A stretch of DNA of 20,900 bases, taken from NCBI GenBank assembly GCA_046302135.1, contig JBKCIQ010000028.1, positions 1 to 20,900 of the forward strand, in the 5' to 3' direction. Below the pieces are notes generated by a model, which worked only from the letters and a program-made list of their open reading frames with translations, made no database searches and had not been told where the DNA came from. Made by a program: the position numbers and the translations under genes. Source of the DNA: AM-1111 sp046302135 (GTDB lineage Bacteria; Bacteroidota; Bacteroidia; B-17B0; Aurantibacillaceae). Positions 7,906 through 15,532 of this stretch are shown here, one piece after another (positions within the stretch are counted from its first letter, which is position 1; the number at the start of each line of letters is the position of its first letter).

Positions 7906-10425
7906 ATGAAAAATTATATACTTTTTTCCATCACTATTGTAATTGTGTTTCTTACCTCATGCCGTTCTTACAATTTCACCAAAATCAGTTATTCAGAGGA
8001 TAAAATCAGTCCAAAAATCAAGCCTATGGTTGCAAAAAATAATTTAGCTGACCATCTGGAACTTAGTTTTGCACTCATGTATAATCATGAAATAAACAAG
8101 AATATTTGTCAGATTAGAAATGAAGATACTTCAAGATTGGACAAAGAAAACATTGGTGTTGCTGATTTAAAGGTTGTGAAAAAAGCCAATAGAAAAGGAT
8201 TAATTAGATATTTGATTTGTACTGCTTTTGCGGCCCCTTTTGGAATTCCTGCACTTGTGGGCTTGCCGGTAGGACACAGTAAAGGTCTCGTAAAATTACA
8301 AGTAGATGTTAAAGATAAAACAGGCTCAATAATTAAATCTTATAAGGCAACAGGACGGCACACCTCATACATCACTTGTTATTGGGGCTATAAGAAAAAA
8401 GATGCGGAAAATAAATCAATAGACAGGGCATTTTACAAGGCCTTGAAAAAAATCAAATCAAAAATGGAAGACGATGCTGATTTTTTAAATTCTAAATTGC
8501 CTGAAGGATTACTTTCTGAAAATGAATTAGCGTCCAGGAAATACATCAAAGATGGTGACGAGCAATATACGAGTAAAAAATATGCCGCCGCAATTGAAAG
8601 TTATTTAAAGGCCTACAACATTATTAACCCTTCAGAAAAGAAACACGCAAAATTAGCCTATAAACTTGGTAGCAGTTATATAGATAATGGAGATGAAAGT
8701 TCAATTGGTGAAGGAATTAAATATTTAAATAGATCATTGGAGCTCGATCCAAAAGTTGACTACATGGCTCCTGTAGGATTATATTTGGGATACAAGAGTC
8801 AGGGTGATTACACAAATGCTTTGAAGTATCTTAATTATACTCTTGATAATTTTAGCCTTAATGACAAGCAGATTACATTATTAAAGGAATGGAGAACGAA
8901 ATTAATGGAAGAGGAGAGGCAAATAATGGCAGGCCAGGAGTTAAAAAAGACACCGGAAAATGTTACCATCAACAATCTTGGAGCCGACATCAACGGAAAA
9001 GACGGAGATTACTTCCCTTCAATTACCGCCGATGAAACAACTTTACTTTTTACATCAAGACGAAATGGAAGCACAGGGGGTATGGATAATGATGGTAAAC
9101 ATGACGAGGATATTTGGATTTCAAGTAAAAAAGCAGATGGTAGCTGGGAATCTCCAAGAAATTTTGGTTCTCCTGTTAACAGTAAAAATAATAATGGAGT
9201 TGCATCATTTACAGGAGATGGGCAGTATGTTGTTTGTGTAAGGTGCAATGAGAATGATGGTTATGGCAGTTGTGACCTTTACGGCACTACATTGATAGGA
9301 AATACATGGGGAGTTCCTAAAAACCTTGGTTCAAAATTAAATTCTAAGGAGTGGGATTCTCAGGTTTCTATTTCTGCTGACGGAAAAACATTGGTATGGT
9401 CTTCCCTTCGCGCCGGAGGTTATGGAGAAGAAGATCTATGGATTTCACGTAAAAATAGTAACGATGAATGGTCAGAGCCTAAAAATCTAGGATCACTCAT
9501 CAACACAAAAGGTAGTGAGCTCTCACCCTTCCTGCATCCTGATGGAAAAACTTTGTATTTCAGCTCAGATAATCTTTCACCAAGAATAGGAGGTTTTGAC
9601 CTTTACAAAACTGTTCTAAATGATAACGGAACATGGTCAAAGCCGGTTAACTTGGGTTATCCTATCAACTCTGAGAAAAACGATAAGTATTTTATTTTAT
9701 CACCTTCCGGAATCAAAGGATACTTTTCATCAGACAGATCCGGAGGCTATGGATCAATGGATCTTTATGAAATAGTTTATCCTCAGGAAAAAAAATCTTC
9801 TCTTATTACGTTTATTGGTAATGTAATAGATGAAGAAACAAAAGTTCCTTTAGAAGCCACCATTAAGATTGAAGACCTAGATAGTGCAAGGCTAGTTGGA
9901 GAATATATTTCAAATTCAATTACAGGGAAGTTTGTTGTAATATTAACGCCCGGACACAACTATTCATTGACGGTTATACGAAATGGGTATTTGTTCTATT
10001 CCGAAAACTTTAACATTTCTGTAAGTAATGAATTTAAGGAAATTAAAAAGGAGGTTCCGCTTCAGCCAATTAAAGAAGGAAAGAAAATTATACTCAATAA
10101 TATATTTTTTCAAACAGGAAAATCTGAACTTACAGAAAGCTCCGTACTCGAGATTGACAAACTCTATACGCTGTTAACTCAGAACTCGGAAATAAAAGTT
10201 GAAATTTCCGGCCATACTGATAATACGGGTAGCAAAGTCGACAACAACAAATTGTCACTTGACAGAGCTACTGTTGTTGTAAATGCCTTAATTAATAAAG
10301 GAATAAAATCATCAAGACTTAGCGCTAAAGGATACGGCGACTCACAGCCTATTGCACCAAACGATACCGACGAAAACAGACAGCTTAACAGAAGAACAGA
10401 ATTTAAAATTTTAACTGCCAATTAA
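7906..10425 (+). CDS. PorE-like composite OmpA-family lipoprotein (TPR, PD40 propeller, regulatory-like, OmpA)
   Basis: An 839-residue lipoprotein. The signal peptide ends in lipobox LTSC, making Cys19 the lipidated residue. Domains in order: an N-terminal region (20-190) I do not recognise, with a hydrophobic stretch near 105-125; a TPR-like helical region (~208-320) containing LxxSLELDP-type repeats; a PD40/WD40-like propeller (~360-625) with repeated SxSADGKTLxxSS blades; a carboxypeptidase-regulatory-like beta domain (~632-715); and a C-terminal OmpA peptidoglycan-binding domain (~725-839) with SGHTDNTG and NRRTEFKI. The last four match the order described for PorE, a type IX secretion component that links the machinery to peptidoglycan. 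That fits the secreted sorting-domain protein at 18164, but this architecture has many paralogues, so the T9SS role is inference. The extra ~170 N-terminal residues are atypical. The gene stands alone between a 290-nt and a 120-nt gap. Confidence 0.92.
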   Translation: MKNYILFSITIVIVFLTSCRSYNFTKISYSEDKISPKIKPMVAKNNLADHLELSFALMYNHEINKNICQIRNEDTSRLDKENIGVADLKVVKKANRKGLIRYLICTAFAAPFGIPALVGLPVGHSKGLVKLQVDVKDKTGSIIKSYKATGRHTSYITCYWGYKKKDAENKSIDRAFYKALKKIKSKMEDDADFLNSKLPEGLLSENELASRKYIKDGDEQYTSKKYAAAIESYLKAYNIINPSEKKHAKLAYKLGSSYIDNGDESSIGEGIKYLNRSLELDPKVDYMAPVGLYLGYKSQGDYTNALKYLNYTLDNFSLNDKQITLLKEWRTKLMEEERQIMAGQELKKTPENVTINNLGADINGKDGDYFPSITADETTLLFTSRRNGSTGGMDNDGKHDEDIWISSKKADGSWESPRNFGSPVNSKNNNGVASFTGDGQYVVCVRCNENDGYGSCDLYGTTLIGNTWGVPKNLGSKLNSKEWDSQVSISADGKTLVWSSLRAGGYGEEDLWISRKNSNDEWSEPKNLGSLINTKGSELSPFLHPDGKTLYFSSDNLSPRIGGFDLYKTVLNDNGTWSKPVNLGYPINSEKNDKYFILSPSGIKGYFSSDRSGGYGSMDLYEIVYPQEKKSSLITFIGNVIDEETKVPLEATIKIEDLDSARLVGEYISNSITGKFVVILTPGHNYSLTVIRNGYLFYSENFNISVSNEFKEIKKEVPLQPIKEGKKIILNNIFFQTGKSELTESSVLEIDKLYTLLTQNSEIKVEISGHTDNTGSKVDNNKLSLDRATVVVNALINKGIKSSRLSAKGYGDSQPIAPNDTDENRQLNRRTEFKILTAN

Positions 10426-10520
10426 ACGTTAGGGCTAGTTTTGTTAAATATCTGATGGTAATTTAAATTTTGTATCGAATTTTTAATTTTAAATCAGTTC
10501 AGTATTCTGTTTGCTTTTGA

Positions 10521-10528
10521 TAACTTTG
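10521..10528 (+). promoter_or_regulatory. -7 promoter box of the MBL-rhodanese gene (TAACTTTG)
   Basis: TAACTTTG matches TAnnTTTG exactly and ends 17 nt before the ATG at 10546, giving a predicted 5' leader of roughly 10 to 15 nt. No TTTG is present at the usual ~19-nt spacing upstream. Confidence 0.5.
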
Positions 10529-10545
10529 TTCTATAGTCTTAAATC

Positions 10546-11949
10546 ATGAAAATTGAACAAATATATACAGGTTGCCTTGCACAAGGTGCCTATTTCATTA
10601 GCTCGGAAGGAGAGGCCGCTGTAATTGACCCGTTAAGGGAATCTAAGCCTTATCTCGAAAGAGCAGAAAAAGAAAAAGTCAAAATAAAATATGTTTTTGA
10701 GACTCATTTTCATGCAGATTTTGTTTCTGGGCATGTTGATTTAGCTGAAAAGACCGGCGCAACAATTATTTATGGTCCGGGTGCAGAAACAGGATTTAAG
10801 AGTCATACGGCTAAAGATGAAGAAGAGTTTTTCATTGGGAAACTGACAATTCGTGTTTTGCATACTCCGGGACATACACCTGAGTCTAGCACATATTTAT
10901 TAATGGATGAAAATGGTAGGCCACATTGTATTTTCAGCGGTGACACACTTTTTATAGGCGATGTAGGTCGTCCTGATCTTGCGGTTAAATCTGATTTAAC
11001 TCAGGAGCAGTTAGCAGGCATGTTGTATGATTCTTTACGCAACAAGATAATGCCACTTCCAGACGATGTGATTGTTTATCCTGCTCATGGTGCCGGAAGT
11101 GCTTGTGGTAAAAATCTAAGCAAGGAGACTTTTGACACTTTAGGTAATCAGAAAAAAACCAACTATGCCCTAGCGAATATCTCAAAAGAAGAATTTGTGA
11201 AAGAGCTTACAACAGGTATTTTACCTCCACCGCAATATTTCCCTAAAAATGCGATTTTAAATAAAAAAGGATATTCATCATTTGACAATGTTGTCTCCCA
11301 TGGAAAAAATGCCTTAAGCCCTGAGCAGTTCGAAATAATTGCGAATGAAAATGGGGCATTGGTTTTAGATGTAAGAAAACCTCAAGACTTTACCGAAGGA
11401 CACATCCCCAATTCTATTTTCATTGGTTTGGATGGTCAATTTGCACCTTGGGTGGGAGCATTAATTATTGATATAAACCAACCTATTTTGCTTGTAGCCC
11501 CTGAGGGAAGGGAGGAGGAAACTATAATGAGATTGTCAAGAGTTGGATATGATAATACTATTGGATATTTATCAGGAGGTGTTGGTGCATGGAAGAATTC
11601 AGGACGTGATTTAGAAACGGTTAAATCTATAACAGCGGATGAATTTTCGAATGACTTCAAAAACAAGAAAGTTCACGTTATTGATGTTAGAAAACCGGGC
11701 GAGTATAATTCACAGCATTTAGAAGGTGTGGAAAACAAGCCTCTTGATTATTTGAATGACTGGATATCCTCAGTTGATAAAAACGCCACTCATTATGTTC
11801 ACTGTGCAGGTGGTTACAGAAGTATGATTGCGTGTTCCATTATGAAATCAAGAGGGTTCGGACAATTGATAGATGTACAAGGAGGATTTGCAGCAATTCA
11901 GAAGACAGGGCTCCCTACAACTGAATTTATTTGTAGTTCAATCAAATAA
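10546..11949 (+). CDS. Persulfide dioxygenase-like MBL protein with two rhodanese domains (CstB-like)
   Basis: A 467-residue cytoplasmic protein. Residues 1-~240 form a metallo-beta-lactamase fold of the ETHE1/persulfide dioxygenase group: THFHADF (H54, H56, D58), HTPGHTPES (H110) and SGDTLFIGDVGRPDL (D133) supply the iron-site ligands of that group. Phe59 stands where classical hydrolases have a second-metal histidine, which suits a mononuclear iron enzyme. A first rhodanese domain (~258-352) keeps the fold signature LDVRKPQDF, but its active loop (VAPEGREE, ~317-324) has no cysteine, so it is probably inactive. The second (~360-458) has an intact loop, HCAGGYRS, with Cys420. This MBL, pseudo-rhodanese, rhodanese order matches staphylococcal CstB, which oxidises persulfides and releases thiosulfate or sulfite. 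A role in sulfide or persulfide detoxification follows from family knowledge. No sulfide-quinone reductase or sensor gene is adjacent. Confidence 0.93.
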   Translation: MKIEQIYTGCLAQGAYFISSEGEAAVIDPLRESKPYLERAEKEKVKIKYVFETHFHADFVSGHVDLAEKTGATIIYGPGAETGFKSHTAKDEEEFFIGKLTIRVLHTPGHTPESSTYLLMDENGRPHCIFSGDTLFIGDVGRPDLAVKSDLTQEQLAGMLYDSLRNKIMPLPDDVIVYPAHGAGSACGKNLSKETFDTLGNQKKTNYALANISKEEFVKELTTGILPPPQYFPKNAILNKKGYSSFDNVVSHGKNALSPEQFEIIANENGALVLDVRKPQDFTEGHIPNSIFIGLDGQFAPWVGALIIDINQPILLVAPEGREEETIMRLSRVGYDNTIGYLSGGVGAWKNSGRDLETVKSITADEFSNDFKNKKVHVIDVRKPGEYNSQHLEGVENKPLDYLNDWISSVDKNATHYVHCAGGYRSMIACSIMKSRGFGQLIDVQGGFAAIQKTGLPTTEFICSSIK

Positions 11950-12024
11950 TCTTTCTAACAATTATAGATTTTGATATTACGAAATCATTTTTTGAGATTT
12001 TGACAATTCTGTTTGTACCATGTA

Positions 12025-12062
12025 TTAGGTAAATCCCTCGGTCGTATAATCAATTTACCTAA
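12025..12062. repeat. Perfect 10-bp inverted repeat overlapping the PAP2 promoter
   Basis: TTAGGTAAAT at 12025-12034 and its exact reverse complement ATTTACCTAA at 12053-12062 are separated by 18 nt. The right arm overlaps the TAAATTTG box (12060-12067). The arrangement would suit a dimeric repressor or activator site. It is unlikely to be a terminator of the preceding gene because no T run follows. Confidence 0.6.
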
Positions 12063-12067
12063 ATTTG
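12060..12067 (+). promoter_or_regulatory. -7 promoter box of the PAP2 operon (TAAATTTG)
   Basis: Exact TAnnTTTG match ending 5 nt before the ATG at 12073. If transcription starts 3 to 5 nt after the box, the mRNA begins at or just before the start codon. This rules out the in-frame TTG at 12013 as start. Confidence 0.55.
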
Positions 12068-12072
12068 TTGTC

Positions 12073-12654
12073 ATGGAGTGGTTAGAAAAATTAGACAGAG
12101 ACTTTTTCCTTTTCATCAACGGAAAAAATTCTTCATTTTTCGACTCGGTTTTTTTTCTCTCAAATTTGGTAATTACTTGGGTTCCTTTATACGTTTTTTT
12201 TCTTTTTCTGATTTTTAGAAAATTTAAGAGCAAAACTTGGATTTGTGTTGCCGGGGCGGCGATTCTGATTTTAGCTACTGATCAATCTTCTGTTTTGTTA
12301 AAGAATAATGTAAGGCGTTACAGACCTTCACACAACCTGGAAATTAAAAATAATGTCCATTTGATTAAAGAGGAAAAAGGCGGGCAATACGGTTTTGTTT
12401 CTTCACATGCCGCCAATGTGTGGGGAATTGCGATTTATATTTTTCTTCTACTTGATTTGAGAAAAAAAAACTGGATAATTCCAATTCTCTTTTGGGCCGC
12501 GTTTGTTTCCTACGGAAGGGTATATTCCGGTGTTCACTATCCGGCTGATGTACTGGGCGGCGCTCTCCTTGGAATTGTAGTTGCGCTTGCAGTTTACAAA
12601 GTAGTTCATCATTTTGGTTTAGCAAAAAATAAAAATGAATCAATTACCACTTGA
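12073..12654 (+). CDS. PAP2-family membrane phosphatase
   Basis: A 193-residue polytopic inner-membrane phosphatase of the PAP2/acid phosphatase superfamily, which dephosphorylates lipid phosphates such as undecaprenyl pyrophosphate or phosphatidylglycerol phosphate. The three catalytic motifs are recognisable: KNNVRRYRP (K77, R84, P85); VSSH (residues 109-112, where the canonical motif is PSGH); and GRVYSGVHYPAD (R149, nucleophile-helping H155, D159). About five hydrophobic helices surround them. The N-terminal MEWLEKLDRDFFLFIN pattern is typical of the family and supports ATG 12073 over an in-frame TTG 60 nt upstream. It is the first gene of a compact four-gene unit and sits behind a promoter with an inverted repeat. 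The neighbours suggest envelope lipid or glycan metabolism, but the substrate cannot be assigned. Confidence 0.93.
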   Translation: MEWLEKLDRDFFLFINGKNSSFFDSVFFLSNLVITWVPLYVFFLFLIFRKFKSKTWICVAGAAILILATDQSSVLLKNNVRRYRPSHNLEIKNNVHLIKEEKGGQYGFVSSHAANVWGIAIYIFLLLDLRKKNWIIPILFWAAFVSYGRVYSGVHYPADVLGGALLGIVVALAVYKVVHHFGLAKNKNESITT

Positions 12655-12656
12655 AT

Positions 12657-13553
12657 ATGTTTTTTGAAAAAAATAAGCTTTTTGTATTATTTCTGTTATC
12701 CTCAATTTTAGGATACACGCAAACTCCCGATTCTGATATTTGGCTTTTCCGAATTAAGAAATCAGAAAAAGGCATTGAATTCCAAGATGGCATAAACATA
12801 ACTAATCGAGTGGGCTATGATAATCAGCCCTTCTTCACTCCGGATAATAAATTTATTTTATTTACTTCCATCAGAGAAGAGAATCAGTCTGACATTTATA
12901 AATACGGTATCAAATCAAAAAAAACTAACCGTGTCACCGCAACAACAGTTAGCGAGTATTCACCAATGCTAACGAATGACGGAAGTAAAATATCAGTTGT
13001 TGTTGTTGAAAAAGATTCTACCCAGCGTATTTGGCAATTTGATGCTAAGGAAAAGAAAGATAAGAAACCATACGCTGAATCTGATCAAGTTTGTGCACTT
13101 ACAGAGGTTGACAGCGTCGGCTATTACGCATGGCTTAATCATGACACCTTAATTTATTATAAGCTTACCAATCCTCATTCTATTCATGTTTATGCCGTTT
13201 CGGAAAAGCGGGATGTTTTTTTAGGAAACGAACCTTCAAGATCTTTCAAGCCCTGCGGCTTTAGGAAGTTTTTTTATGTTTTAAAGCGGGATCAAAATAA
13301 TGAGCTTCGTGTTTATGACTGGGCAATACGCCGGTCAGATGTTCTTGCTTTGACATCTAAGGAAAATGAAGATTTTATTTGGAGCAATGAATTTGGATTT
13401 ATGAAAAGTGAAAATGATAAGCTCTTTAGGTTAGATTCAAAAACTAAGGACTGGATGGAGTGGGCAAATTTCAGTGCAAACGGAATAAAGAAAATTACAC
13501 GTTTTGCACTTTCATCTGACGGAAAATGGCTTGCTGTAGTAAGTGTAAACTAA
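12657..13553 (+). CDS. Exported PD40/TolB-like beta-propeller protein
   Basis: A 298-residue protein with an N-terminal signal peptide (residues ~1-21, core LFVLFLLSSILGY, cleavage likely around TQT). Repeated propeller motifs of the PD40 kind follow: NQPFFTPDNKFILFTS, YSPMLTNDGSKISVVVV and FALSSDGKWLAVVS. No enzyme motif is visible, so this is most likely a periplasmic or surface binding or sensing propeller. The ATG at 12657 comes 2 nt after the PAP2 stop codon; an upstream TTG at 12651 overlaps that stop but is less likely. It ends 4 nt before the GNAT gene. The close packing argues for one mRNA with PAP2, GNAT and the membrane protein. Function unknown. Confidence 0.88.
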   Translation: MFFEKNKLFVLFLLSSILGYTQTPDSDIWLFRIKKSEKGIEFQDGINITNRVGYDNQPFFTPDNKFILFTSIREENQSDIYKYGIKSKKTNRVTATTVSEYSPMLTNDGSKISVVVVEKDSTQRIWQFDAKEKKDKKPYAESDQVCALTEVDSVGYYAWLNHDTLIYYKLTNPHSIHVYAVSEKRDVFLGNEPSRSFKPCGFRKFFYVLKRDQNNELRVYDWAIRRSDVLALTSKENEDFIWSNEFGFMKSENDKLFRLDSKTKDWMEWANFSANGIKKITRFALSSDGKWLAVVSVN

Positions 13554-13557
13554 AAAA

Positions 13558-13995
13558 ATGGTTGTGATAAACGGGTATTACGTTTCTTCAGAAAAATCAC
13601 TTCTCAACCGAGAGTTTATTCATCAATTTCTATCACAGGAAAGTTACTGGGCAAAAGGTATTTCTTTGGATGCTGTAGAAAAAACTATAGAAAACTCTTT
13701 GTGTTTTGGAGTTTACCGTAAAGACAACAAACAGGTAGGTTACGCAAGAGTAATAACAGATTACGCAACAGTTGCACACATTGCAGATGTTTTTATCTCA
13801 AATGAATTCAGAGGACTTGGCCTGTCAAAATTATTGATTGGAAAAATCATGGAACATAATTCAATAACTCAACTCCGAAAAGTATTTTTGTTTACACAAG
13901 ATGCACAAAGGCTTTATGAAAAATTCGGTTTTCGTAATTCAAATTCTCCTCAGCATTACATGGAAATAAAAATGAATAATCCTAAAACCGATTAA
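13558..13995 (+). CDS. GNAT-family N-acetyltransferase
   Basis: A 145-residue single-domain GNAT. The acetyl-CoA pyrophosphate loop is EFRGLGLSKLL (R85-x-x-G88-x-S90, where the last position is usually Gly or Ala), preceded by the beta-4 strand HIADVFIS. The C-terminal RLYEKFGFR element is typical of small GNATs. No signal peptide is present, so it acts in the cytoplasm, moving an acetyl group from acetyl-CoA to an unknown amine. It lies 4 nt after the PD40 gene, and its TAA stop shares its last base with the next gene's ATG (TAATG), which implies translational coupling to the membrane protein. Confidence 0.93.
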   Translation: MVVINGYYVSSEKSLLNREFIHQFLSQESYWAKGISLDAVEKTIENSLCFGVYRKDNKQVGYARVITDYATVAHIADVFISNEFRGLGLSKLLIGKIMEHNSITQLRKVFLFTQDAQRLYEKFGFRNSNSPQHYMEIKMNNPKTD

Positions 13996-15512
13996 TGAAC
14001 TTTCTGATTCCTATTCTTTATACGGTTATTTTTTCTTGGATCGTTTTTAAGAGTGATTTTTTTTCAAAAAGTGGAATACCTTCCTGGCTCAGGATCTTCG
14101 TTTTTTATTTTAAAATCATAACGGGGATATTTGTAATATATGTTTATACAAATCACTACGGAAATGTAAAAACAGCAGATGTACTTTTATATTATAGTGA
14201 CGGTAAAATAATTTCAGAATCCTTTTACACTAAGCCTTTGGATTTTTTCAAGCTTATAAGTGGATGGGGATGTGATACGGAATATTTTCATGCGAATTAT
14301 TTTTCAAAGATGGATAGGTGGCAAAGACATCATGATTCGTTTTTTTACAACGACTGCCACACCATAATTCGTTTTGATGCATTGGTACAAATATTATCTT
14401 TTGGAGCATTTCACGCAGGGACAGTTATTATCTGTTTTATTTCTTTCTCAGGATTAACTGCCATTTACAGGAGCATGGAAAGATTCCTGACAGGAAAAAA
14501 ATATCTTTTATTTGGAATAGTTTTTTTTTCTCCTGCACTTCTATTTTGGGGCTCCTCCCTTTTTAAAGAAGGATTACTGATTTTTGGGATAGGATTTTTA
14601 GTATTTGCAATTTTTGAATTTAAATATCAAACATCATTTAAATGGAGTTTGTTATTTTATTTTCTTATGGGACTTTCAATGTGTATCGCTGTCAAAATTT
14701 ACGTTTTACTGCTTTTAATTCCGCCAGTACTTTCTTATTTGATAATCGATAGATTTAAAATTCCTTTTAAATCAATTTCAATGTTATTGTTTAATTCTAT
14801 TTTTATTTTTTCAGGTTTGTTTTTTCTTAATATTTTTTTTCAGAGAAATCCTGTAAAAGAGGTTATACGCCATCAGCATGATTTTATAAATATAGCTAGA
14901 GGCGGCGTTTACCTATATCGGGACTCAACAGCAGTAAGACTTGCATACAACGATAAAAACCGTTTGATAAATACGCAGAAAAAGGATACGGTAAAAATAA
15001 TGAAGGGTTCAACTTACGAAACTTGGAACAATAATACACTTTCCGACACCTTGATTATCAATAATTCCACAGATACTTCCTTGTTCTGGAATCAGGCAAG
15101 CATTGAACCTGCGCGTAGCGCATATTTTATGCCTCATTTGAAATATTCTTTTTCATCATTCGCGTATTATTTGCCAAATGCACTATTTAATGTTTTATTG
15201 CGTCCGTTTATTTGGGAAGCCGAAAATCTTTATCAGAAAATATGTTCCATTGAAAATATAATTTATTTGTTGTTTTTTGCTCTTTGCATTTTTTTAGCGG
15301 ATTTTTCTAAATTAAATACCAGTTTGTTTTGGGTGGGACTTATATTTTCTCTAAATCTTTTTTTATTGATTGGTTTCACAACTCCCGTTGCAGGCGCTCT
15401 CGTTCGTTATAAGATGCCGGCAGTACCATTTTTTCTGTTTTCAGCCTTGTTTTTATTGGATGTTGAAAAGGCAAAAAAGTATCGAGTCATAAAATGGTTT
15501 TTTCAGGACTGA
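13995..15512 (+). CDS. Polytopic membrane protein, possible GT-C glycosyltransferase or polymerase
   Basis: A 505-residue integral membrane protein that I cannot assign to a named family. Hydrophobic helices occur near residues 1-19, 33-51, 133-155, 170-187, 190-207, 216-250, 258-282, 420-437 and 443-485. A large soluble loop (about 283-395) lies between two helix groups and carries many Asn, Thr and Ser residues. The segments SPALLFWGSSLFKEGLL (179-195) and GFTTPVAGALVRYKMP (460-475) resemble conserved pieces of Bacteroidota membrane glycosyltransferase-like or O-antigen polymerase-like proteins, but no catalytic motif is certain. Position supports an envelope role: it is coupled to the GNAT gene through TAATG and ends the unit begun by PAP2. 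Length and frame are intact. Confidence 0.85.
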   Translation: MNFLIPILYTVIFSWIVFKSDFFSKSGIPSWLRIFVFYFKIITGIFVIYVYTNHYGNVKTADVLLYYSDGKIISESFYTKPLDFFKLISGWGCDTEYFHANYFSKMDRWQRHHDSFFYNDCHTIIRFDALVQILSFGAFHAGTVIICFISFSGLTAIYRSMERFLTGKKYLLFGIVFFSPALLFWGSSLFKEGLLIFGIGFLVFAIFEFKYQTSFKWSLLFYFLMGLSMCIAVKIYVLLLLIPPVLSYLIIDRFKIPFKSISMLLFNSIFIFSGLFFLNIFFQRNPVKEVIRHQHDFINIARGGVYLYRDSTAVRLAYNDKNRLINTQKKDTVKIMKGSTYETWNNNTLSDTLIINNSTDTSLFWNQASIEPARSAYFMPHLKYSFSSFAYYLPNALFNVLLRPFIWEAENLYQKICSIENIIYLLFFALCIFLADFSKLNTSLFWVGLIFSLNLFLLIGFTTPVAGALVRYKMPAVPFFLFSALFLLDVEKAKKYRVIKWFFQD

Positions 15513-15518
15513 TTTCAT

Positions 15519-15526
15519 TATTTTTG
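15519..15526 (+). promoter_or_regulatory. -7 promoter box of the APC permease gene (TATTTTTG)
   Basis: Exact TAnnTTTG match in the 20-nt gap between genes, ending 6 nt before the ATG at 15533. It suggests the permease has its own leaderless or near-leaderless transcript even though it follows the upstream unit closely. T-rich sequence raises the chance of coincidence. Confidence 0.45.
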
Positions 15527-15532
15527 TTCTGA

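Noticed and set aside
7906..10425. Repeated propeller blades as a DNA tandem repeat
   Set aside because: The blades are similar only at protein level; the nucleotide sequence shows no tandem repeat.
11967..11993. Possible terminator after the MBL-rhodanese gene: GATTT, 10-nt loop, AAATC, then six T
   Set aside because: Only five AT-rich pairs with a large loop. Too weak to call without folding energies, although the T run is in the right place.
12013..12072. N-terminal extension of PAP2 from the in-frame TTG at 12013
   Set aside because: The extension covers the inverted repeat and the -7 box, and the family N-terminus begins at ATG 12073.
11985..12233. Minus-strand 82-codon frame over the PAP2 5' region
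   Set aside because: Antisense to the start of PAP2, lysine-rich and low in complexity, with no recognisable motif.
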